From NCBI GenBank assembly GCA_001730015.1, contig MDLA01000109.1:62001-126000 (forward strand): a stretch of 64,000 bases of DNA, read 5' to 3'. The notes beneath the pieces were generated by a model. That model saw only the letters and a program-made list of their open reading frames with translations, was not told where the DNA came from and did not search any database. Below are positions 49,575-57,229 of the stretch, one piece after another. A program made the translations under genes and the position numbers. Within the stretch, counting starts at the first letter, position 1. Every line of letters begins with the position of its first letter. This DNA comes from Chromatiales bacterium (ex Bugula neritina AB1) (GTDB lineage Bacteria > Pseudomonadota > Gammaproteobacteria > Granulosicoccales > Granulosicoccaceae).

Positions 49575-49964
49575 ATGGCTGAAAAAAATGATATTGATCA
49601 TTTTATCAATACAGACGGGCTCGATTCCGAGCGGGAAAAAACCATTGGCCAGCACATCGGTTATCGCTATGACGTTAACCTGGTGCCAGACTATGATCGC
49701 ATAACGCCTTTTCTGAGCAAGTACATGGAAACCATGGGTTGGAAAGATCTGAATTGGCTGGAAGACGTTCACATGGGATACGAAGAGAGTCGCGCAGCGG
49801 TATTTGATCGAAATATCAATGGCTGGGTGACGGTTCCTGAAGAAATGGAGCTTCCTGATAATCAGCAGGACCGGGACATGATCGCACGCGAACTGCTGAT
49901 TAAATTTCAGATGTCGCCGTCGCACCCGATGGTTGAGCTGAACAAGGCCTACAGAAAGTTCTGA
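49575..49964 (+). CDS. Conserved-looking 129-residue protein of unknown function, module A
   Basis: I do not recognise this family. It lies 9 bases after the GlxD-type gene with AGGAG 6 bases upstream of the ATG, so it is clearly part of the operon. It is acidic, without signal peptide, membrane helix or Cys (so no Fe-S role). It has several Trp/Tyr-Asp clusters (YRYDVNLVPDYDR, WKDLNWLEDVHMGYEE) and looks like a small soluble globular protein. The place between synthase and ammonium transporter suggests a regulator or accessory subunit (inference). Confidence 0.75.
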   Translation: MAEKNDIDHFINTDGLDSEREKTIGQHIGYRYDVNLVPDYDRITPFLSKYMETMGWKDLNWLEDVHMGYEESRAAVFDRNINGWVTVPEEMELPDNQQDRDMIARELLIKFQMSPSHPMVELNKAYRKF

Positions 49965-49978
49965 TCTGCGCCATTGAC

Positions 49979-50007
49979 TTATTGTGCCGGGCAATCCGGC
50001 ACAATAA
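49979..50007. other. 12-base-pair hairpin before the ammonium transporter gene
   Basis: A perfect inverted repeat (49979-49990 with 49996-50007) with loop GCAAT and stem ends TTATTG/CAATAA. No T tract follows on either strand, so it is not a standard intrinsic terminator. It starts 15 bases after the stop of the 129-residue gene and lies about 165 bases before the transporter start. Confidence 0.6.
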
Positions 50008-50172
50008 CATCTTGATAAATTCGGTATTTCAATAAATACTAGCGAACCACAACGATTAGCGATATCAGCGCTGTCGATCCAATGACTGGCCGGACACATC
50101 GTTCAGGCAGTTCCAACACCGGCTGGCGCGAGAACCCGAAATTCGCAGCCACCGTCTTTTAAGGGGGAGTCT

Positions 50173-51786
50173 ATGAACGAAGAGGCAGTTCAAGCGGCTA
50201 TAGATGCTGCTTTAGCTGGACACACCACGATCAATCTCGAGATCTACTATTGGTGGTGCACGGCGATAATGATAGCAATTCACGCGGGCTTTCTAGCCTA
50301 CGAGATGGGTGCTTCGCGGAGCAAGAATGCGCTCGCTTCGGGGGTGAAAAACATACTGGCGTTTGCCTTTATGATTCCCACCTTTTTTGCCTTTGGCTGG
50401 TGGATCTACCTGTCGGGCTACAATTGGCCATTCGGCGCAGATGGCATCGATTTGATGGCATTTGATTTTGAAGGGGCTGCAAGTGGTGAACCCTGGGCTG
50501 AGGCTATGGGCCCTAATCTGCAGGATCAGGCATCGGGTGTATTCTGGGCGGCGTTTACCTTGTTTGCCTGTACAACAGCTTCAATTTATTCCGGCGCTGT
50601 AATTGAACGTATCAAGCTCAGCGCATTTATTATCACTGCGGTTTTTCTGGGTTCCGTTGTCTGGATCCTCGGCGCTTCGTGGGGCTGGCATCCAACTGGC
50701 TGGATGGTTCTGGAATGGGGTTTCCGTGATGTCGCAGCCGCAGGCGTGGTTCATACCATTGCCGGTTTCTTTGCGCTTGGTATTCTGATTCCCCTGGGAC
50801 CGCGCATTGGTAAATACAATCCAGACGGTTCTCCTAATGATTTACGCGGTCATAATATGCCGCTGACGGTAACCGGCTTAATGATGATCATCATGGGGTT
50901 TTTCGGGTTCCTTGGTGCCTGCCTGATCTATGATCCGGTCGGTCAGTGGACCAATATTTACGGTATTCCCTCTAATTTGTCTGCCTTTGTATTTAATACT
51001 CTAATGGGTATGGCAGGTGGTATAGTCGGCGCGTACTTCCTGACGCGCGACCCCTTCTGGATGATGTCCGGAGCTTTGGGCGGAATCTTTTCTATCGCTT
51101 CGGGTATTGATCTGTTCTACCCGCCACTTGCATTCCTGCTCGGCTTTATCGGCGGTATGCTGATTCCGATCGCCGCTCGAATGTTGGAAAGAATGGGTAT
51201 CGATGATGCCGTAGGTGCGGTAGCAGTCCATGGTGTGTGTGGTGTCTGGGGCGTGCTTGCTGTCGGTATTTTCTGTGCCGGATACCCGGCCGTTGGCGAC
51301 ATCCCTGCCATCAGCCTGATCGGTCAGGTGAAGGGTGCACTGACACTCGCTCTGCTCGGTTTTGTACCAGCGCTGGTTCTTGGTTACCTGCTGAGAATCT
51401 TCGGTTTGCTCAGAGTCCGCAATGAAGTTGAAATTCTCGGACTCGATCCTGCTGAAATTCCTTCACAAGCGTATCCTGAATTTGGCGTTTGGGAAAACGA
51501 CACCTCGGCACCTGATGTTCCACGTGTTTCCTCACGTATGCCCAGAGATATTGACAGAGATGGCGGTGGTCGCGGAAACCATCGACCACCACCACGCAGA
51601 GATCGCGAACCACGGCGCGACCCTGAATATCGTGAAGCGCGGCGCCGTAGTCCGGAGCCTCGTGAGCCGAATTATCGTGATTCAGTTCCGCCTCGTGAGC
51701 GCGAGCCACGTCGTGAGCTGCCACCACAACGTCCGCGTCCTGATGGCGACCTTCCACCTCAACTTCCACCTAGGAGACCTTCATGA
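50173..51786 (+). CDS. Ammonium/methylammonium transporter with long Arg/Pro-rich tail
   Basis: A 537-residue Amt-family channel for ammonium (and possibly methylammonium), with 11-12 membrane helices in the first 415 residues. Family landmarks are GVVHTIAGFFALG, GGIVGAYFLTRDP and AVHGVCGVWGVLAVGIF. The last 82 residues (about 456-537) are low-complexity and rich in Arg, Pro, Glu and Asp (RPPPRRDREPRR, PPREREPRREL). Ordinary Amt tails are a short helical stretch that contacts GlnK. Strong ribosome binding site (GGGGGA). The stop overlaps the next gene as ATGA. Confidence 0.9.
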   Translation: MNEEAVQAAIDAALAGHTTINLEIYYWWCTAIMIAIHAGFLAYEMGASRSKNALASGVKNILAFAFMIPTFFAFGWWIYLSGYNWPFGADGIDLMAFDFEGAASGEPWAEAMGPNLQDQASGVFWAAFTLFACTTASIYSGAVIERIKLSAFIITAVFLGSVVWILGASWGWHPTGWMVLEWGFRDVAAAGVVHTIAGFFALGILIPLGPRIGKYNPDGSPNDLRGHNMPLTVTGLMMIIMGFFGFLGACLIYDPVGQWTNIYGIPSNLSAFVFNTLMGMAGGIVGAYFLTRDPFWMMSGALGGIFSIASGIDLFYPPLAFLLGFIGGMLIPIAARMLERMGIDDAVGAVAVHGVCGVWGVLAVGIFCAGYPAVGDIPAISLIGQVKGALTLALLGFVPALVLGYLLRIFGLLRVRNEVEILGLDPAEIPSQAYPEFGVWENDTSAPDVPRVSSRMPRDIDRDGGGRGNHRPPPRRDREPRRDPEYREARRRSPEPREPNYRDSVPPREREPRRELPPQRPRPDGDLPPQLPPRRPS

Positions 51787-51968
51787 ATTCCAGTCCTGTA
51801 GAAACGCTGGATGGTGCGGGGGCGATTTTTACCTTCGCGCATCAGCTCGGTACGGTTAAAGGAATATTCTGGGCAATGTGTGCTGTGCTGGTTTTTGTAG
51901 TGGTTTCCAGCATCATTCACGAAATCAGAGTTGGGGCGAAAGTCTCGCGGCGTCGCGACAGACGCTAG
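51783..51968 (+). CDS. Small single-pass membrane protein coupled to the Amt gene
   Basis: A 61-residue protein I do not recognise. The ATG overlaps the Amt stop (ATGA), with AGGAGA about 6 bases upstream, so translation is coupled and the gene is probably real. One transmembrane helix (about 29-48: FWAMCAVLVFVVVSSIIHEI) is followed by a very basic cytosolic end (KVSRRRDRR), predicting N-out, C-in. It could be a small partner subunit of the transporter (inference). Confidence 0.7.
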   Translation: MNSSPVETLDGAGAIFTFAHQLGTVKGIFWAMCAVLVFVVVSSIIHEIRVGAKVSRRRDRR

Positions 51969-51974
51969 GCACTA

Positions 51975-52037
51975 CCGGAAGACCGCGGTATTCCCGGCTG
52001 GTTACAGCGGGTGCCGAGGTCTTCCCGGGTTTATTTT
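51975..52037 (+). terminator. Candidate terminator between module A and module B
   Basis: Stem GGAAGACC/GGTCTTCC (51977-51984 with 52018-52025), extended by CC/GG around a one-base bulge, with an inner small fold and a following T-rich TTATTTTC. The loop is long, so strength is doubtful. Confidence 0.45.
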
Positions 52038-52160
52038 CACAGAATGGTCTAGGCGTCAGTAGCGGCAATTCGAACCTGCTTTGGTGCGTAGAATGCCAGA
52101 GAACACGACAGCAGCCCGGTGCCGCTGTCGCTTTTCTTTCAAAGCAGGTTATTCAAATTT

Positions 52161-53057
52161 ATGTGCGGCATTGTAGGTTTGTTTATTAAGAACCCGGCAC
52201 TGGAACAATCGCTGGGTGAGCATATAGCAGCAATGCTGATGGAGATGTCCGAGCGAGGTCCGGACAGCGCCGGAGCTGCGGTATATCGCAATGAAGTAGC
52301 TGCAAACAAACTAAAGCTCACACTGCAATCCGGTGGACAATCTGACTGGACGGACTTTCAGCAGAAGCTGGCAGCAAAATTCGGCAGTGCCGTTGAAGTT
52401 GAGCCGCTACTGAATCATGCTGTGGTAACTGTAAGCGCAACGCTGAATGAAGTGCAGGCTTGGCTTGCCACCGATTTCCCCGGTATGCGAATCAACAGTT
52501 CAGGGCACAAAATAGAAATCTTCAAGGAGAAGGGAGCGCCTTCAGATTTCATCAATAACTTTCAGGTGAACCAGTACACGGGCACGCACGCGCTGGGTCA
52601 TACCCGCATGGCGACAGAAAGTGCGGTCACCACCGAGCATTCTCATCCGTTTTCAACTGGTGATGATCTTTGCCTCGTGCACAATGGCTCGTTATCGAAT
52701 CACAATCGTCTGCGTGAAAATCTGCGTGCACATGGTATTACTTTTCAAACCGATAACGATAGCGAAGTAGCCGCAGGTTATTTGTCGTGGCGGTTGCAGG
52801 AGGGGGATGGGCTGGATGATGCGCTGCATCATGCAATAGAGGATCTCGATGGATTCTATACGTTTGCTATTGGCACGCGCGAGGGTTTTGCGGTACTCAG
52901 AGACCCGATCGGCTGCAAACCGGCGATAATGGCTGAGACAGATGATTGGGCAGCCATGTCTTCAGAGTTCCGTGCAATAGCGCAGTTACCCGGTGTCGAT
53001 AAAGCAAAGATATGGGAACCCGAACCGGCGCGAATTTACAGTTGGCAGAGAAGCTGA
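52161..53057 (+). CDS. mgsA: N-methylglutamate synthase subunit A (amidotransferase type), module B
   Basis: A 298-residue class II amidotransferase domain with the Cys2 nucleophile (MCGIVGLFIKN), SERGPDSAGAAVY, GTHALGHTRMATES and LVHNGSLSNH. It is expected to release methylamine or ammonia from a gamma-glutamyl amide. The ATG at 52161 puts Cys at residue 2 and is preferred over upstream in-frame starts. It is followed after 1 base by mgsB. The assignment to MgsABC rests on the MgsA/B/C sizes and the adjacent gmaS. Confidence 0.82.
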   Translation: MCGIVGLFIKNPALEQSLGEHIAAMLMEMSERGPDSAGAAVYRNEVAANKLKLTLQSGGQSDWTDFQQKLAAKFGSAVEVEPLLNHAVVTVSATLNEVQAWLATDFPGMRINSSGHKIEIFKEKGAPSDFINNFQVNQYTGTHALGHTRMATESAVTTEHSHPFSTGDDLCLVHNGSLSNHNRLRENLRAHGITFQTDNDSEVAAGYLSWRLQEGDGLDDALHHAIEDLDGFYTFAIGTREGFAVLRDPIGCKPAIMAETDDWAAMSSEFRAIAQLPGVDKAKIWEPEPARIYSWQRS

Positions 53058-53058
53058 A

Positions 53059-53748
53059 ATGACATCAATAGATCTTGCTCATCAGGAAGTGCGAGCGCTG
53101 AATAGTCTGCTTCATGTAAGCGAGGATAACCCGAATACGGCAACAGATATTCAGGTATTGAACCCGAGCGGCAAACACTCGGTGGCTGTCGGTGCTATGT
53201 TGCCGAGTAACGTCACGGTTGATGGTCATGTTGGGTACTACTGTGCCGGCATGAACGCACTGGCAAATATCCACGTAACCGGCAACGCTGGACCGGGCCT
53301 GGCGGAGAATATGATGTCGGGTACTGTCCGGGTGTCTGGAAGTGCGTCGCAATACTGCGGTGCTACGGCCCATGGCGGATTACTTATAGTAGAAGGCGAT
53401 GCAGCAGCCCGATGTGGCATTTCGATGAAAGGTATCGATATCGTGGTTGGTGGTTCCGTAGGACATATGTCGGCGTTCATGGCACAAAAAGGACGTCTGG
53501 TAGTGTGTGGCGACGCCGGTGATGCCCTTGGAGATTCAATCTATGAGGCGAGGCTTTATGTTCGCGGTGAAGTGAAAAGTACCGGCGCCGATTGCGAGCA
53601 GAAAGAAATGCGCGACGAGCACCTTGAAGAGCTTTCCGAATTGCTTTCCGCAGCAGGTATTTCTGCATTTGAGGCTACTGAGTTCAAGCGATACGGCTCA
53701 GCAAGAAAACTCTATCATTTCAGTATCGATAACGCGCACGCGTATTAA
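53059..53748 (+). CDS. mgsB: N-methylglutamate synthase subunit B (GXGXG type), module B
   Basis: A 229-residue protein that is mostly a GXGXG beta-helix (GHVGYYCAGMNALANIHV, QYCGATAHGGLLIVEG, GRLVVCGDAGDALGDS). It is shorter than the module A copy. The ATG at 53059 follows the mgsA stop by one base; the frame is open upstream inside mgsA. It forms the structural subunit between the amidotransferase and FMN parts. Confidence 0.84.
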   Translation: MTSIDLAHQEVRALNSLLHVSEDNPNTATDIQVLNPSGKHSVAVGAMLPSNVTVDGHVGYYCAGMNALANIHVTGNAGPGLAENMMSGTVRVSGSASQYCGATAHGGLLIVEGDAAARCGISMKGIDIVVGGSVGHMSAFMAQKGRLVVCGDAGDALGDSIYEARLYVRGEVKSTGADCEQKEMRDEHLEELSELLSAAGISAFEATEFKRYGSARKLYHFSIDNAHAY

Positions 53749-53802
53749 TTTCCTCAACTTGTACGGTGTATATAGTGTGAACGAACCAGGTCAATACCGT
53801 AA

Positions 53803-55125
53803 ATGACTGACGACAGACACTCCCGGTTGCGGGAATCAGCAACGTTTCCTCGCCATGTAATTGCAGAAATTCAACGGGCTGCGAAAGAAGGTATCTATGA
53901 TATTCGAGGCTTTGGTGCAAAAAGACGCGTGCCGGATTTCGATGATTTACTTTTTCTCGGTGCAAGTATGTCGCGCTATCCACTCGAAGGGTATAGAGAG
54001 ACCTGTGATACCAGTGTGGTTCTCGGTGATCGCTTTGCGAAAAAACCGATCGAACTGAAAATACCGATTACTATCGCAGGCATGAGTTTCGGTGCTCTGT
54101 CGGCACAAGCGAAAGAAGCGCTCGGCCGGGGAGCCAGTGCAGTGGGTACCAGCACCACCACCGGCGATGGTGGAATGACACCCGAAGAGAGAGGTCATTC
54201 CGATCTGTTGGTGTATCAATACCTGCCCTCGCGGTATGGCATGAATCCGGAAGATCTGCGAAAGGCTGATGCTATTGAAATTGTGGTGGGGCAGGGAGCA
54301 AAACCCGGTGGCGGCGGCATGTTGCTGGGTGTCAAGATCAGTGAGCGGGTTGCGGGTATGCGCGACCTGCCGCAAGGTATCGATCAGCGAAGCGCCTGTC
54401 GGCATCCAGACTGGACCGGGCCGGATGATCTGGAAATAAAAATAAATGAACTACGCGAGATCACTGACTGGCAGACACCGATTTACGCAAAGATTGGCGC
54501 TTCGCGGCCGAATTTTGATACCGCTCTGGCGGTAAAATCCGGTGCTGATGTTGTGGTTTTAGATGGTATGCAAGGTGGCACTGCTGCTACACAGGATGTT
54601 TTTATAGAGCACGTTGGTATCCCCACGCTACCTGCTATCCGCATGGCGGTCGATGCACTGAAGGATCTAGGTATGCATCGAAAGGTTCAGCTGGTGGTCT
54701 CCGGAGGCGTTAGAAGCGGAGCTGATGTAGCAAAAGCACTGGCACTTGGTGCAGACGCGGTTTCTATTGGTACCGCGGCGTTGATCGCTCTGGGTGATAA
54801 CAGCCCTGAGTATGAAGAAGAATACAATAAGCTGGGTACCTCGGCTGGTTATTACGACGACTGGCAGGATGGCCGGGATCCTGCCGGAATCTGCACGCAG
54901 GATCCGGATCTTGCGGCACGACTCGACCCGGTTCTGGGCGGGCGCAGACTTGCGAATTATTTAAACTGCTTAACGCTTGAAACGCAGACACTCGCAAGAG
55001 CCTGTGGCAAAAGTCATGTGCACAATCTTGAACCGGAGGATCTTGTCGCGCTAACAGTGGAAGCCGCGGCGATGGCTCGTGTGCCTCTGGCCGGTACTCA
55101 GTGGATTCCCGGAAACGGTTACTAG
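53803..55125 (+). CDS. mgsC: N-methylglutamate synthase subunit C (FMN type), module B
   Basis: A 440-residue FMN barrel related to the GltB synthase domain (MSFGALSAQAKEALGRGA, AKIGASRPNFDTA, LDGMQGGTAATQD). At the three Fe-S positions of its module A paralogue it has Tyr351, Trp354 and Asp359 in AGYYDDWQDGRDPAG, so no cluster can form. That fits an enzyme that swaps methylamine for ammonia on glutamate without net reduction. It lies 54 bases after mgsB and 54 before gmaS. Confidence 0.85.
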   Translation: MTDDRHSRLRESATFPRHVIAEIQRAAKEGIYDIRGFGAKRRVPDFDDLLFLGASMSRYPLEGYRETCDTSVVLGDRFAKKPIELKIPITIAGMSFGALSAQAKEALGRGASAVGTSTTTGDGGMTPEERGHSDLLVYQYLPSRYGMNPEDLRKADAIEIVVGQGAKPGGGGMLLGVKISERVAGMRDLPQGIDQRSACRHPDWTGPDDLEIKINELREITDWQTPIYAKIGASRPNFDTALAVKSGADVVVLDGMQGGTAATQDVFIEHVGIPTLPAIRMAVDALKDLGMHRKVQLVVSGGVRSGADVAKALALGADAVSIGTAALIALGDNSPEYEEEYNKLGTSAGYYDDWQDGRDPAGICTQDPDLAARLDPVLGGRRLANYLNCLTLETQTLARACGKSHVHNLEPEDLVALTVEAAAMARVPLAGTQWIPGNGY

Positions 55126-55179
55126 AATATTCGCTATATAGAGTTCAAACAAATCCTGTAGCAACGGGTGGGAAAAATA

Positions 55180-56487
55180 ATGTCTAAAGATCTGGAAGCG
55201 TGGGCGAAGACAAAAAAGGTTAAGTACTTTCTAATCAGTTTTGTCGATTTGTTCGGTGTATTGCGGGCCAAGCTTGTACCTACTCGTGCGATCAAAGATA
55301 TGCAAAAGGAAGGGGCGGGTTTTGCAGGCTTTGCTGCCTACCTGGACATGACGCCGGCTCATCCGGATATGTTTGGTGTGCCCGATCCCGATAGCGTGAT
55401 TCAGTTACCCTGGAAGCCGGATGTCGCATGGGTTGCAGCAGATCTCTGGATGGGTGGTAAAGAGGTAGAAGCATCTCCGCGTGTTGCACTGAAGCGGCAA
55501 CTGGCTAAGGCGCAGAAGCTCGGTTATCGGATGAAAACCGGTGTGGAGTGTGAGTATTTCCTGATCAACCAGGATGCCACAGCCATTTACGATACATCAG
55601 ATACTCAGGCTAAGCCGTGTTATGACCAGCAAGCTTTGATGCGACGGTATCCGGTGGTTAGCGAAATTTGCGATGCGATGATTGCCATGGGGTGGGGACC
55701 GTATCAGAACGATCACGAAGACGCCAACGGCCAGTTTGAAATGAACTGGGACTACGACGACGCGCTAAAAACCGCTGATCGGCACGTGTTTTTTAAATAT
55801 ATGGTGAAAACCATTGCCGAGAATCACGAAATGCGCGCGACCTTTATGCCAAAGCCGTTTGCAAACCTGACTGGTAACGGTTGTCATGCGCATGTGTCTC
55901 TGTGGGACAAGAGTGGCAAAAAGAACTTGTTTCTAGCTAAGAAAGATGAATTGGGTTTGTCTGAACTGGCGTACCATTTTCTGGGTGGAGTCATGAATAG
56001 CGCTACATCACTGTGCGCTATCTTTAATCCAGCGGTGAACAGCTATAAGCGCATTGGTGCACCGGTGACCAGCTCCGGGGCGACCTGGTCACCAAACGCC
56101 GTTACGTATTCCGGAAACAATCGTACGCACATGATTCGGGTGCCGGACGATGGACGTTTTGAACTGCGCCTGATGGACGGTGCAGCCAATCCGTACCTGA
56201 TGCAGGCGGGCGTACTGGCTGCCGGGCTCGATGGCATAAATAACAAACGTGACCCCGGTAAACCGGTACACCTGAATATGTACGAGGAAGGCCACAAGGT
56301 GAAAGGCGCGAAGCAGCTGCCATCTACCTTACACGATGCGCTGCGCCTGCTGGAAAGTAGCAAGCCGCTGAAGGAAGGACTGGGCGAAGAACTGGTTCAG
56401 GCGTATATCAAATTGAAGATGCAGGAATGGAACCAGTATATGGGACATTTAAGTGACTGGGAGCGTCGCAATACACTCGACTGCTAG
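55180..56487 (+). CDS. gmaS: Gamma-glutamylmethylamide synthetase
   Basis: A 435-residue type-III-like glutamine synthetase that ligates methylamine to glutamate with ATP. The length and the N-terminal layout (KKVKYFLISFVDLFGVLRAK, EGAGFAGFAAYLDM) fit GMAS. Motifs include GVECEYFLI, QNDHEDANGQFEMNWDYDDAL, GNGCHAHVSLWD, NSYKRIG and FELRLMDGAANPYLM. The ATG at 55180 (GGTGGGA 7-8 bases upstream) is preferred over the in-frame GTG at 55168. It is the last synthetase step before MgsABC and sits directly behind it. Confidence 0.9.
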   Translation: MSKDLEAWAKTKKVKYFLISFVDLFGVLRAKLVPTRAIKDMQKEGAGFAGFAAYLDMTPAHPDMFGVPDPDSVIQLPWKPDVAWVAADLWMGGKEVEASPRVALKRQLAKAQKLGYRMKTGVECEYFLINQDATAIYDTSDTQAKPCYDQQALMRRYPVVSEICDAMIAMGWGPYQNDHEDANGQFEMNWDYDDALKTADRHVFFKYMVKTIAENHEMRATFMPKPFANLTGNGCHAHVSLWDKSGKKNLFLAKKDELGLSELAYHFLGGVMNSATSLCAIFNPAVNSYKRIGAPVTSSGATWSPNAVTYSGNNRTHMIRVPDDGRFELRLMDGAANPYLMQAGVLAAGLDGINNKRDPGKPVHLNMYEEGHKVKGAKQLPSTLHDALRLLESSKPLKEGLGEELVQAYIKLKMQEWNQYMGHLSDWERRNTLDC

Positions 56488-56495
56488 TTACTACG

Positions 56496-57062
56496 ATGGA
56501 TAATTCAGCAGAACTTCTGAAAAACTATTTTTACGGCTGGCAATGCCGGGTGCGTCAGCACACGGTACGAAAAGAGGGGGGCAGACCAAGCTCAGGTATG
56601 CAAGCCGAGTTATATGTAAAGGTAAGTGATCGCAATTTAGGGCCAATCAATACGGGACTTGTGCAATTGGATTCTGAAGATATAACAAAAGAATTCAGGC
56701 ATATAAATAAAAAAACCTTTGATCCGAAAATTCGGCGTGATGCCGCCTTGAAAATTCTCAGTTCAGCTTATTACCAGCATCCGCGGTCTTTTGATGATCA
56801 GCTAACTGCCACTTTTTCTATAGATTCAGAATTAGCCGCCTTGCTGCTGGAACAGAAAGTCTGTGAGCTGGTGTTTCAGCAATATCAGCAGAGTTTTAGA
56901 GTTCACTGCGCGGTTAGTGCACTCAGTGAGGACGATGCTGGTTACCAGTCCACCTACTGGCACAATAAAATGTTTAATGCCACATTGCCCGCTGCTGTGT
57001 CGATATTATCATTCCGACCTAACTGGACGGCCAGCAGTGCGGATCCGGTGGTGACACGCTAA
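56496..57062 (+). CDS. 188-residue protein of unknown function after gmaS
   Basis: I do not recognise this family. It starts 8 bases after the gmaS stop and is surely part of the operon. It is soluble, with no signal or membrane helix. The N-terminus (FYGWQCRVRQHTVRKEGGRPS) is basic; the C-terminal part (VHCAVSALSEDDAGYQSTYWHNKMFNATLP) looks like a small alpha-beta domain. The gene context suggests an accessory role in methylamine use (inference). Confidence 0.75.
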   Translation: MDNSAELLKNYFYGWQCRVRQHTVRKEGGRPSSGMQAELYVKVSDRNLGPINTGLVQLDSEDITKEFRHINKKTFDPKIRRDAALKILSSAYYQHPRSFDDQLTATFSIDSELAALLLEQKVCELVFQQYQQSFRVHCAVSALSEDDAGYQSTYWHNKMFNATLPAAVSILSFRPNWTASSADPVVTR

Positions 57063-57078
57063 ACGCGTTTGAGCGAGC

Positions 57079-57098
57079 TTTGATCCGACGGGATCAAA
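57079..57098. terminator. Possible bidirectional terminator hairpin
   Basis: A perfect 8-base stem TTTGATCC/GGATCAAA with a 4-base loop between the convergent 188-residue gene and the hydroxyacid dehydrogenase. There is no T tract, so strength is doubtful. Confidence 0.4.
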
Positions 57099-57229
57099 TC
57101 GAGCAAAGTTCTGATGTCGCACAAAATACGCAGCCGGTCTGTCTGCAGATGCGCAGATTGGGCGAGATAGAGCTTTGACATCTTCTCTCCTGTAGTGCGG
57201 TAAGTTCTGCGGCGAAATCCTGTAAATGT

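Noticed and set aside
51410..51859. Open frames on both strands over the Amt tail
   Set aside because: The low-complexity Arg/Pro codons keep other frames open; the Amt frame has the only clear start and conserved N-terminal domain.
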